Shown here piece by piece: positions 33,719-42,384 of a stretch of 63,855 nt of DNA (positions within the stretch are counted from its first letter, which is position 1; each line of letters begins with the position of its first letter). Under the pieces are notes generated by a model. It worked only from the letters and a program-made list of their open reading frames with translations, searched no databases and was not told the origin of the DNA. Made by a program: the position numbers and the translations under genes. Source of the DNA: Penumbrarchaeum sp964445525 (GTDB lineage: Archaea; Thermoplasmatota; Penumbrarchaeia; Penumbrarchaeales; Penumbrarchaeaceae); NCBI GenBank assembly GCA_964445525.1, contig CAYULA010000019.1:1-63855 (forward strand), in the 5' to 3' direction.

Positions 33719-35791
33719 TCAATTCAGGATATCCATGATGGACCGATACGTGCTATCGCTTATCCTTCCCTCGAACCTGCTGTCTTCGAGAAGGACCCGG
33801 ATCCTGTTGTCGTCAATTTCCATCTCCCCGTTTTCCCCGGTCCTTGTTATATCTTCTATGTATCTCTTTATCCTTTCCTCCTCAATTGTAAGATCACCCG
33901 TTCTTTTTCCTATTGACCTTACAATGACCAATACTGCAACTAAAAAAAGGATGACCAAGGTAAATATGATTATCGGTGCGAGGACCCATGTATCGATACT
34001 GTATTTGTCAGGGTCCTTTCTGCTCTGATCCCTCGGATCGTTCAGATACCTGTCGAGTTCCAGACCGGTTGTTGAATCCTCTGCGGTCATGCCGGGATTC
34101 CACATGTCGGGATAACCATCCATATCATCATCTACCGATGCAGCAGGATCATTGGGAAACTTATCCTCATCATCGGGAACGGTGTCATTGTCGGAATCCT
34201 TGGTTGCGTTGGGTAGAGGCTCTCCATCACTCTTTCTTGCCGGATCATATGGATAGGGATCGGATCCATCCCCTTCACCATCACCATCCGAATCTTTCCA
34301 TTCCGAAGGATCAAAAGGAAATTCATCCGTATTATCCCCGACACCATCTCCATCCGAGTCCATCCACTCGGAAGCATTCTCCGGAAATGCATCGGAGTTG
34401 TTACCCACACCATCGCCGTCGGTGTCTTTCCATTCCGTGGGATCATTCGGTAATTCGTCCGAATTATCCCCGAACGTATCATTGTCCGTATCATTCCATT
34501 CGGAAGGATCCTCCGGGAATCTGTCCGAATTATCTCCATATCCATCGTTGTCCGTATCATTCCATTCGGAAGGATCCTCCGGAAATGCATCGGAGTTGTC
34601 ACCATATCCGTCATTGTCCGTATCATTCCATTCTGCAGGATCTTTTGGAAATTTATCGGTATTATCACCATACCCATCATCGTCTGTGTCATTCCACTCC
34701 GTAGGGTCATCGGGAAATTTATCAGAGGAATCCGGATAACCGTCCCCGTCGCTGTCTTTTGGAACCGGTGTATAACTGAAGTTCATTTCTCCAATTCTGA
34801 TAAATTCCTTTTCAGCAATGGCAAACAATGAATTATCGAGAAATATTTCGATGTCTACAATATAATTCCCAGCTGCAAATTGATTATTTTGTGATCCCTG
34901 ATCAATATCCAATGCCCAGATGATGAAATTTTGAGAATAATAGAATATTTGTCCGGTATTATCGCATGCGCCTGTTGTCATGGCCACAAGATTGTCTTTT
35001 ATGATACTGAAGGTCCCATTTGAAGAATTTCCGAGATACATCGTTTCATTTCCAAATATCATCTGAGATGATTTCGGTCTCCATTCAAGATACGAGGCGA
35101 TCACGGGAACAGGTCCTATGGTCTTGTTCAATGTCAATTGATCATTGTCCAATCTGTATATCTCCACTTCGCTGCGGTATGGTTTTCCATCAAGCTCGAT
35201 AAATTCATAGTATGATAATGCAAGCTCCTCACCCTTTTCGGAGAAATCAATGGAGAGTACATATCCCGTTGGGATGTTGTCGATGAGGGTCCAGTCGGAT
35301 GCATCCAGGACATCCAAGTCACCGTAATGTTGACCGCTCACTGCAAGCCTGTAATGGAAAGGATCATATGATAAACATGATATCCATTCGTTGAAATGTG
35401 AATCTTCTATCAAATGAAGGTCAGGAATAGAGTAGATCCTCAAACCACCCTTGTTGGTGTTGTTCCATGCCCCCATACCGACCGCTAGAATCAAATCATC
35501 ATCGTTGTAAACCCATTCCAGGGCCTGGATCGTATAATTTTCCTTAATTATCCAATCAATGTCCTGTGAGGAAATATTATATCCGACCACGGTTCCGTTC
35601 TGGAAACCCATGGCCAGCAGGCTGCCATCAGGGGAGAATTCTATATCCCTGGAGTTTTCCAGACTGATAGTGATCCAATCATCCGGGAAAAGTTGGTTTT
35701 CTGCATTTGAATCCATGAAAGAAAAAAGAATCACCGCCAAAAGGAGTTGGATGAATGCGGCTGTCATAAGTTTTCTTACAAATCGGCTCAC
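33719..35791 (-). CDS. TSP3-repeat surface protein with propeller-like head
   Basis: A 690-residue exported protein. The start GTG at 35791 lies 25 bases after a TATA box (ATATATATCC on the minus strand) and gives a clean signal peptide (RFVRKLMTAAFIQLLLAVILF). Residues of about 35-320 form a WD-like propeller (DIEFSPDGSLLAMGFQNGTVVGY). Then come eight near-identical 22-residue calcium repeats (DTDNDGYGDNSD plus FPEDPSEWN), and a partial ninth. A C-terminal membrane helix (VLAPIIIFTLVILFLVAVLVIV) leads to a cytoplasmic tail with a SHOCT-like end (LLEDSRFEGRISDSTYRSIMDIL). TSP3 repeats bind calcium and stiffen a stalk that raises the head above the membrane. Reading further upstream gives no signal peptide and overlaps the divergent GH97 gene. 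Confidence 0.8.
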   Translation of the reverse strand: MSRFVRKLMTAAFIQLLLAVILFSFMDSNAENQLFPDDWITISLENSRDIEFSPDGSLLAMGFQNGTVVGYNISSQDIDWIIKENYTIQALEWVYNDDDLILAVGMGAWNNTNKGGLRIYSIPDLHLIEDSHFNEWISCLSYDPFHYRLAVSGQHYGDLDVLDASDWTLIDNIPTGYVLSIDFSEKGEELALSYYEFIELDGKPYRSEVEIYRLDNDQLTLNKTIGPVPVIASYLEWRPKSSQMIFGNETMYLGNSSNGTFSIIKDNLVAMTTGACDNTGQIFYYSQNFIIWALDIDQGSQNNQFAAGNYIVDIEIFLDNSLFAIAEKEFIRIGEMNFSYTPVPKDSDGDGYPDSSDKFPDDPTEWNDTDDDGYGDNTDKFPKDPAEWNDTDNDGYGDNSDAFPEDPSEWNDTDNDGYGDNSDRFPEDPSEWNDTDNDTFGDNSDELPNDPTEWKDTDGDGVGNNSDAFPENASEWMDSDGDGVGDNTDEFPFDPSEWKDSDGDGEGDGSDPYPYDPARKSDGEPLPNATKDSDNDTVPDDEDKFPNDPAASVDDDMDGYPDMWNPGMTAEDSTTGLELDRYLNDPRDQSRKDPDKYSIDTWVLAPIIIFTLVILFLVAVLVIVRSIGKRTGDLTIEEERIKRYIEDITRTGENGEMEIDDNRIRVLLEDSRFEGRISDSTYRSIMDILN
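34229..34756 (-). repeat. Eight 66-bp tandem repeats coding TSP3-like units
   Basis: This part of the TSP3 protein gene consists of eight 66-base units, each coding a 22-residue calcium repeat of the type DTDxDGxGDNSDxFPxDPxEW. DNA copies are similar but not identical, so slippage and copy-number change are possible while older units have drifted. The repeats lie between the propeller-like head and the membrane anchor. Confidence 0.85.
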
Positions 35792-35991
35792 GATGATGTC
35801 ATGGAATGGGGGATATATATCAGATTCAACCAGTTTTTTAAACCTATCTGGCAAAATAATACAATATAAAGATTGTGACAGATTCATATAACACGTTTTA
35901 TTAAACCGATTAAATGTTGAGGGATTTGGCCAACAACTTTTTATAATCATGTTCCGGCCAGATATGTGGAAAATGTATTGTGATATTCCGC

Positions 35992-35998
35992 TTATAAT
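35992..35998 (+). promoter_or_regulatory. TATA box of the GH97 gene
   Basis: TTATAAT centred about 24 bases before the ATG at 36019, the spacing expected for a leaderless archaeal transcript. The same GCTTATAATC context recurs before the PKD-like gene (62338-62347). Confidence 0.6.
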
Positions 35999-36018
35999 CT
36001 CAAGAAGATATCTATTCC

Positions 36019-39000
36019 ATGGGAAGAGAAATAGAAACTTCCTCAATCCGAAAAAGGACAAAAAACCTTTCTCTTTTGAGATCAACGGTAATGATTGCCA
36101 TATCATCATTGCTTTTGTTGTCATCCTTATTTGTTATTGAACTTCATAGATCGAATGATTACAGGATCACTGGTAAATCCGCCAACTATTCATTGGAAGG
36201 ATCGGCATTTGAATCCGTTGAACTCCTCTCTCCCGGAGGAGCCCTCAAGGTTTGTTTATGGATTTCTGACATATCCGATGAATCGAACTGTCCTCTCTAC
36301 AATGTAAGTTACAAGGGAATGACAATTGTCAATACATCCAGATTGGGTTTGATGGTGGAAGGTGAAGGAGGAAGTATGTGCAGTGGATTGAAGATAATCG
36401 GTTCTGAAAGGTCTCGAAAAAACGAATCGGTTGATCTCACAGCATCTGATTCGGATATGTCATATTGGAATTACAATCAGTTGAATATCACACTGAAATC
36501 ATCTTCAGATGATGACATGTCCATGGTGGTTAGATTCAGAGCCTATAACGAGGGGATATCCTTTTCCTATAATGTAAAAAAAATTGGTAAGAGAAACTCA
36601 TGCAGGATAATCAGGGAGGCCACTTCGTTCAATATCTCCAGTGATTCTCTATGTTATGCAGAATACGGAGTCGAGGAACCATACAAGAAAGTGAAAATCT
36701 CAGATCTGAAAAAGGAATGCGAGTTGCCTCTCCTAGTCAGTGAAAAAGAATCAAGCTCATGGTTAACGATTTCCGAAGCTGCCCTAAGAGATTACTCAAG
36801 GACTTATCTAGGTCCGGGTAGTCTCGAAAACGGGACTATAGCCACATCCCTACATTCAAGTGTAAGCAAGAAAATTCCTTTTGAAACCCCCTGGAGGATG
36901 ATCCTGTTTTCCGACTCCCCCTGTGATATGGTTGAAAACGGTAGAATATGCTATTCAATGTGCCCCGAAAACACCATTAGTGATACAAGCTGGATCAGAC
37001 CCGGGAAAGCCTTCAGGGATTGCTCCCTTACAACTAAAGGTTCCAAGGAGATCATAGACTACTGCGCTTATCAAGGTCTGGAGTATGTTCACCTCGACGC
37101 TGGCTGGTATGGAAAGGAAACCAGTTCCAGTTCGGACGCATCCACCGTTTCGGCAAAGGACCTCAATCTGACAGATGTAATATCATATGGAAATACCAAA
37201 GGGATTGGAGTAATACTCTATGTTAACAAGAGGGCCCTGACGAGACAGTACAAGGAGATCTTTCCACTATACAAGGAATGGGGAATCGCAGGGGTGAAGT
37301 TCGGTTTTATCGACGGGAGGTCCCAGGCCGGGATCAATTTCGTCCACAAGGCCGTCAAAGAAGCTGCTAAAAATCATCTCATCGTGGATATTCACGACAA
37401 TTACAGGCCGACCGGTATGAGCAGGACCTATCCCAATCTTCTTACCCAGGAAGGCGTGAGGGGAAACGAACAGTTTCCGTATGCAGGGGAAAATACAATC
37501 CTTCCTTTCACCCGGTGCATCGCCGGTCCTACGGATTATACACCAATATTCGGAACCAAGGAATCGAGAACAACGCTGGCTCATCAACTGGCTCTTCCAA
37601 TTGTCATCTACAGCCCCCTTCATTACATATACTGGTACGGGACCGTAAAAAAGGCTGGAAATACTTCTGTCAACACAATCTGGAAAGACCTTCCTACTGT
37701 TTGGAATGAGACCAAATTCATCGAAGGGTATCCGGGAAGTCACGCGGTTGTTGCCAGGAGGTCCTCTGATATCTGGTATGTTGGTGCAATAAATGGACCC
37801 AGTGAAAAGACAATTAAAATACCGTTGGATTTCTTAAAAAGAAACCGAACTTACCGTGTCAGGACCTTCAAAGATCCTGGTGACAGTTCTGTCGAGGTTT
37901 CGGAGTTCGTGGTGAACTCGGGAACAACCATGTTGGAAAAGATCCCAAAAAATAGTGGATTTTCCCTTATAATTACGGAATTTGTATCAGGTCCTCCCAC
38001 AGGGGATGAGATATATCCTCCAAGATTGAACGATATGGAAAATTTGAAGATAATGGAGGATTCCACCTATTGCGAACTTCTACTTGCGGATAATGGATGG
38101 AAAGAGGTTTCGTTACAATATGATAATCTTCCCGGATTCCTCCGTCTCTCCAACGAGGGTAGATATCTAAATGCTGAACCCGGAAATGAGGATGTCGGAA
38201 ATTATTCGATTGTTTTCAACCTGACCCTGAAGGGTGAGATACTGGATCAAATGGAATTGGAGATAGATGTTGTCAATGTCAATGATCCTCCAGTTATCGA
38301 TGTACCAAAATACGTGACCATGAATGCCGGGGAAAGTTACTGCGTCCCTCTTGAAGCTACAGATATTGATCCCACAGATGATGAACTGGTATGGGAGACC
38401 CTGTCGGAATCGGATTTCTTCATTGTGGATAAGGAAAGAAACCTGTTGTTTGCCAATCCCGAGAAGGATGATGAAGGGGTACATGAGATAGATCTGAAGG
38501 TAAGTGACGGTAATGGGGGATTCGATGAGGCTTTGTTATATACACTTGTAACCAGACCAAAAGATTCTGTTTTTATCTTACCGGTAAACGGTTCTCTTCA
38601 ATTGAATGAAGGACAGCATTTCAACTACAGGTTTCATCTTAGTTCAAATAGGAATATCGATGATCTGCATTGGAGCATAGAGAATGGTCCTCAATTCGTA
38701 TCTATCGATGGATCGGGTTTGATCTTCGGTCAGGCAGGACCTTATGATGCTGGCATCTACCAATTTGAAATCCGTATCATTGAAGGATCTGAAATATTGG
38801 CATCCGCTCCTTTTACGATTGTGGTCCAAAAGATCAATGATCCACCTCGGATCATAACCAATCCGACATTGGTTGAGGTAGATGCCGGAAGTATTTACCG
38901 GATGGATCTAAAAGCTGAGGACCCCGACCTCACCGGAGATTTGAAATGGTCCCTACTGGAATCTCCTGGATTCATCGGGATAGAGAGTGATACCGGAGAA

Positions 39001-39366
39001 TTGGTATTCGAACCTGTTGAGGGAGATTCGGGTTTTCATGAATTGTTGATCCGTGTAGAAGATGACGAAGGAGGAATGGATGAACTCGTTCTTGCGGTGT
39101 TCGTGAAAAATATTGATGATGACAATGATATCAAGAAGTATGAGTACACCGGGAAAAGGGTCAGGGTAATTCCCGTCGAGGTTTATTCCTCCAAATGGTA
39201 TGAAAAATTACCGGAAAAAGAAGATACCAGGATAGTCATTTATTATCCAGTTGAGGAATCCGATTCCAAAGGATCCGACAATGGGTCCGGATACGGATAT
39301 ATTGCATTATTTGTAATCGTGGTTTCCGCACTATCGGCAATCATTCATCTATTTCTGAGGAAATGA
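36019..39366 (+). CDS. Surface-anchored GH97-family glycoside hydrolase with cadherin-like repeats
   Basis: A 1115-residue exported enzyme. The signal-anchor STVMIAISSLLLLSSLFVI follows a basic start. Residues about 45-650 match glycoside hydrolase family 97 (SusB-like alpha-glucosidases): YVHLDAGWYG, GVKFGFIDGRSQ, HDNYRPTGMSRTYPN, TQEGVRGNEQ and FTRCIAGPTDYTPIFG. The nucleophile position of retaining members (Asp in VKxDF) is Gly429, and Asp460 stands where inverting members carry Glu; Glu484 fits the general acid. Three or four cadherin-like domains follow (repeated NDPPVI and NDPPRI openings), then a membrane helix near the end. A TATA box at 35992-35998 is 24 bases before the ATG, so the mRNA is probably leaderless. 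Likely degrades alpha-linked glycans outside the cell. GH97 is mostly bacterial, so transfer is plausible. Confidence 0.85.
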   Translation: MGREIETSSIRKRTKNLSLLRSTVMIAISSLLLLSSLFVIELHRSNDYRITGKSANYSLEGSAFESVELLSPGGALKVCLWISDISDESNCPLYNVSYKGMTIVNTSRLGLMVEGEGGSMCSGLKIIGSERSRKNESVDLTASDSDMSYWNYNQLNITLKSSSDDDMSMVVRFRAYNEGISFSYNVKKIGKRNSCRIIREATSFNISSDSLCYAEYGVEEPYKKVKISDLKKECELPLLVSEKESSSWLTISEAALRDYSRTYLGPGSLENGTIATSLHSSVSKKIPFETPWRMILFSDSPCDMVENGRICYSMCPENTISDTSWIRPGKAFRDCSLTTKGSKEIIDYCAYQGLEYVHLDAGWYGKETSSSSDASTVSAKDLNLTDVISYGNTKGIGVILYVNKRALTRQYKEIFPLYKEWGIAGVKFGFIDGRSQAGINFVHKAVKEAAKNHLIVDIHDNYRPTGMSRTYPNLLTQEGVRGNEQFPYAGENTILPFTRCIAGPTDYTPIFGTKESRTTLAHQLALPIVIYSPLHYIYWYGTVKKAGNTSVNTIWKDLPTVWNETKFIEGYPGSHAVVARRSSDIWYVGAINGPSEKTIKIPLDFLKRNRTYRVRTFKDPGDSSVEVSEFVVNSGTTMLEKIPKNSGFSLIITEFVSGPPTGDEIYPPRLNDMENLKIMEDSTYCELLLADNGWKEVSLQYDNLPGFLRLSNEGRYLNAEPGNEDVGNYSIVFNLTLKGEILDQMELEIDVVNVNDPPVIDVPKYVTMNAGESYCVPLEATDIDPTDDELVWETLSESDFFIVDKERNLLFANPEKDDEGVHEIDLKVSDGNGGFDEALLYTLVTRPKDSVFILPVNGSLQLNEGQHFNYRFHLSSNRNIDDLHWSIENGPQFVSIDGSGLIFGQAGPYDAGIYQFEIRIIEGSEILASAPFTIVVQKINDPPRIITNPTLVEVDAGSIYRMDLKAEDPDLTGDLKWSLLESPGFIGIESDTGELVFEPVEGDSGFHELLIRVEDDEGGMDELVLAVFVKNIDDDNDIKKYEYTGKRVRVIPVEVYSSKWYEKLPEKEDTRIVIYYPVEESDSKGSDNGSGYGYIALFVIVVSALSAIIHLFLRK

Positions 39367-39378
39367 TTGCTTAGGAGT

Positions 39379-41541
39379 TCATTCCTCCTCATCTTCCTTG
39401 TTCTTCCTCCTGCTTATGATGAAGAAGATGAATATCAGGATTACCACAAGGAGCAGGACGCCTATCATCGGGATCATAAGCCGCAACCCTCCGCCAGGAT
39501 CGTCCCTGTCATCCTCTTCCTGTTGAGGGGTGTCGTCGTTCGTATCGTCTGAGGAATCATCATCTTGTGGGATGTTCTTGTCATCGTCTGTGACATTATC
39601 ATCATCATCTGTTATGTTGTCTTCTTGAGTGATGTTCTTGTCATCGTCTGTGACATTGTCATCGTCATCTGTTTTGTTCTCATCTGGAATCTTGGTCAAC
39701 ATTATTGACAGAGGTGATGCCATTTCGGATTCCCTTCCCAGAGGACAGAACCTCACAACAGAGTAGGTATAGTTGATGTCGATCGTGACCTGCGTATCGT
39801 TGAAGAACGATTCCGTGGTGTTTCCAATCCTCTCGGGTGATGAGCCGTTGACTGCCTTGTATATTCCATACTGGAATGGTTCAACCCTGTCATTGTCCCA
39901 GGATAGGTTAACGGAAGGAATGGAAGAGTTCCATTCCAATTCGAGTCCGGTAACACCTTGTGATGGGGTCCTGTTTATCAGATAGGTTATGCCGGTATTC
40001 GATCCGTGCAGATCCGCCATCCAGGCTCCTGCAAGGATATCATCCATTCCGTCATTGTTCACATCACCTGCGTTTGCAACGCAGATGCCCAGTGCACCGT
40101 CCATGTGTTCCCCTATGAAGGAAGCATCAGAAAGGGAAAGGCTTGTATCGTTTCTCCATCCCTTCTCGCGCCCGTATACGACATATATCTTACCTGCATA
40201 ATAGGGATATGAATTTCCCCCATCCTTGTTTCTGTATGACCCGATTATGATGTCATCGTAACCATCTCCGTTCACATCACCTCCGCCTGAGGCCCACCTG
40301 CCCGCTTCATCGTATGCGTTTTCTCCCCAGAATGAAGCGTTGACGTCGCTGAGCTTGGTTCCGTTCGACCATCCAGATCTGTTACCGAAAATGAGGTAGG
40401 TCTGCCCCATCTCCGATTTGTATTCGCTGTTCATGTGCTCGGTTACCATGAAATCCGCAAGATCATCTCCGTTGACATCTCCCGCTTTGCATACGTGTGA
40501 TCCTGCCAGACTTCTCTGTCCCACGAATGTTGCATTGCTGCTGGTTATGTCAGAATCCATGGACCAAGGGCCGGACCTCCCCAAGAATAGATAAGCATGG
40601 CCCTTCCTTGAAGAACTTGGAGTGTCGGCAAAATACCTGGCTCCTATGACGAAATCATCGTAACCGTCTCCATTTGTATCACCTACTATGTCCACGGAAT
40701 ACCCTGATTGCTCCTTGTTCTGCTTGCCGATGAAGGAGGCATTGGCACTGGTTCCTATGTTCTGATTGGTGGACCATCCAGATGATCTCCCGAAGATAAG
40801 GTAGGTTTGCCCCTGAATGTCTCCTCCTTCTTCGTTGTCATAGGCTCCTATTATGATATCATCATAACCATCACCGTTGATGTCTCCTCCCCCGCCGACA
40901 GCTCTTCCGAACATGTCCTCGTTGACTTCACCGTACCATGAGGCATCCGCACCGGCAAGTGACATATCCATGGACCATCCGCTTGATTTTCCAAGGATGA
41001 GAAATGCCCTTCCTCTTCCGGTGGTGCCGAGAGCAACATATTCATCTGCCCCTATTACAAAGTCATCGTAATCATCACCGTTAACATCCCCCACACCAGC
41101 GACAGAGATTCCTGCCCTGTCATTGGATGCAAATCCCACGAATGAGGCATTGGCGGATGACACGTTTGTCTCCTTGGGGAAACCGGCACTTCTACCGAAG
41201 AAGAGATACACCTGCCCCGCCGTCTTTCCTCCCTCGTCATTGCCGTAAGCGCCGATAACGAAATCATCTATTCCGTCACCGTTCACATCTCCCACTCCGT
41301 CCAGGGATTTGCCTGCAAAATCGCTGTTTGCCTCCCCGTAGAACCTCAGTCCCACATCGCCTATGTCGACGTTTGTCGTCCCCCACATGACGGGTTCGGA
41401 TGTGAACGAAACAGGTGCGCTTTCGAGAACCGCTTCGAACCCCTCGATTTCCGATTCCAGTATCACGGCAAATAATCCGGAGATCAGCAGTGATGAAATC
41501 ATGATGGCGTGAAATGCTCCCTTGAATGTAGATATACTCAA
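39379..41541 (-). CDS. FG-GAP repeat (integrin-like propeller) surface protein
   Basis: A protein of about 720 residues. The start TTG at 41541 has GGGGGAG five bases upstream and gives the signal STFKGAFHAIMISSLLISGLFAV; ATGs further upstream lack this. Residues about 70-520 contain seven FG-GAP blades, each with a calcium loop like DVNGDGIDDFVIGA or DINGDGYDDIIIGA. This is the integrin alpha head fold. An FN3-like domain follows. A stalk rich in Asp, Asn and Thr carries repeated N-glycosylation sites (NVT, NIT). A membrane helix (LMIPMIGVLLLVVILIFIFFII) and short acidic tail end the protein. Probable adhesion or ligand binding. Confidence 0.88.
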   Translation of the reverse strand: MSISTFKGAFHAIMISSLLISGLFAVILESEIEGFEAVLESAPVSFTSEPVMWGTTNVDIGDVGLRFYGEANSDFAGKSLDGVGDVNGDGIDDFVIGAYGNDEGGKTAGQVYLFFGRSAGFPKETNVSSANASFVGFASNDRAGISVAGVGDVNGDDYDDFVIGADEYVALGTTGRGRAFLILGKSSGWSMDMSLAGADASWYGEVNEDMFGRAVGGGGDINGDGYDDIIIGAYDNEEGGDIQGQTYLIFGRSSGWSTNQNIGTSANASFIGKQNKEQSGYSVDIVGDTNGDGYDDFVIGARYFADTPSSSRKGHAYLFLGRSGPWSMDSDITSSNATFVGQRSLAGSHVCKAGDVNGDDLADFMVTEHMNSEYKSEMGQTYLIFGNRSGWSNGTKLSDVNASFWGENAYDEAGRWASGGGDVNGDGYDDIIIGSYRNKDGGNSYPYYAGKIYVVYGREKGWRNDTSLSLSDASFIGEHMDGALGICVANAGDVNNDGMDDILAGAWMADLHGSNTGITYLINRTPSQGVTGLELEWNSSIPSVNLSWDNDRVEPFQYGIYKAVNGSSPERIGNTTESFFNDTQVTIDINYTYSVVRFCPLGRESEMASPLSIMLTKIPDENKTDDDDNVTDDDKNITQEDNITDDDDNVTDDDKNIPQDDDSSDDTNDDTPQQEEDDRDDPGGGLRLMIPMIGVLLLVVILIFIFFIISRRKNKEDEEE
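39571..39690 (-). repeat. 60-bp tandem duplication in the FG-GAP protein stalk
   Basis: Two adjacent 60-base copies (39571-39630 and 39631-39690) begin with the identical word GATGTTCTTGTCATCGTCTG. They code an Asp-rich, N-glycosylation-site-rich stalk (DDDDNVTDDDKN). The duplication lengthens the linker between the FN3-like domain and the membrane. Confidence 0.75.
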
Positions 41542-41689
41542 TATTACTCCCCCATTGAAGCGGATATTCGATATTTCATACTTAACATTGGCCCTGATCA
41601 TTGGCATCTTGGAGTGGATAATTATGGCAGAAAAGCTTCACTCATGTCAATATCTTATCGTTTATTAATTACCAAATCAATATACCTCC

Positions 41690-42313
41690 ATGAAGAAATT
41701 GGATCTCAAAAAGGAACTCAAACACCTCTACAATCCCACATCCGGAAAACCGGTGATAGTTGAGGTTCCCAGAATGAATTTCATAATGATTGACGGAGAG
41801 GGAGATCCTAACACATCGGAGACGTTCCAGAAGGCATTGGAGGTCCTCTACGGGATCTCATACACGATCAAATTCGCTTCGAAAAAGGAACTGGAAGTGG
41901 ATTACCCCGTGATGGCTCTCGAAGGATTATGGTGGGGAACTCCAAAGGGATTGACCAGATTCACGCCCGATGATAAAGCGGAATGGAAGTGGACCCTGAT
42001 GATGATGCAACCCGACCATATATCCGATGAGTTCTTCGAAAAACAGAAGGAGGTCCTGAGAGAGAAAAAGGATCCTTCCATGATTGATGATGTGAGATAC
42101 GAATCATTCGAGGAAGGTCTGGCAGTCCAGCAGATGCATATCGGTCCCTACAGTGAAGAGTGGAGGACCGTGGAACCTATGCATTCTTGGGCGGAGGAGC
42201 AGGGATACCAATTGATAGGCAAGCATCACGAGATCTATATCGGGGATCCACGGAGGGCAGCTCCGGAGAAACTGAAAACCGTGTTGAGACATCCGATTGG
42301 AAAGGCCCTCTGA
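41690..42313 (+). CDS. GyrI-like small-molecule binding protein
   Basis: A 207-residue soluble protein of the GyrI-like family. It has the two-fold sheet seen in these effector-binding domains: IVEVPRMNFIMIDGEGDPN and FQKALEVLYGISYTIKF at the start, then LWWGTPKG and LAVQQMHIGPYSEEWRTVEPM at the second half, ending with HHEIYIGDPRRAAPEKLKTVLRHPIG. Stand-alone versions of about 200 residues bind or hydrolyse drug-like molecules in other organisms; the substrate here is unknown. TTTATTAA at 41661-41668 lies about 25 bases before the ATG, which fits a leaderless gene. Confidence 0.88.
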   Translation: MKKLDLKKELKHLYNPTSGKPVIVEVPRMNFIMIDGEGDPNTSETFQKALEVLYGISYTIKFASKKELEVDYPVMALEGLWWGTPKGLTRFTPDDKAEWKWTLMMMQPDHISDEFFEKQKEVLREKKDPSMIDDVRYESFEEGLAVQQMHIGPYSEEWRTVEPMHSWAEEQGYQLIGKHHEIYIGDPRRAAPEKLKTVLRHPIGKAL

Positions 42314-42359
42314 ATCTTTCTCGATATGGAATATCATCTCATCAGAAACCCTAATATAG

Positions 42360-42384
42360 ATTAGTACTAATTTGTCTTAGTATG
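42360..42384. promoter_or_regulatory. Palindromic operator before the third ATPase gene
   Basis: ATTAGTACTAAT at 42360-42371 is a perfect 12-base palindrome, and the half-site TTAGTA recurs at 42377-42382, touching the ATG at 42382. TAATATA at 42352-42358 is a likely TATA box about 27 bases before the ATG. The palindrome therefore lies between TATA box and start codon of a probable leaderless transcript, where a repressor would act. Confidence 0.65.

Noticed and set aside
33976..34739. Long His/Cys-rich and Ser-rich frames on the + strand over the TSP3 repeats
   Set aside because: They are repetitive because they are antisense to the 66-base repeats; low-complexity products with no start signals.
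35792..36124. N-terminal extension of the TSP3 protein up to 36124
   Set aside because: No signal peptide, overlaps the divergent GH97 gene, and lies upstream of the TATA box that fits the GTG at 35791.
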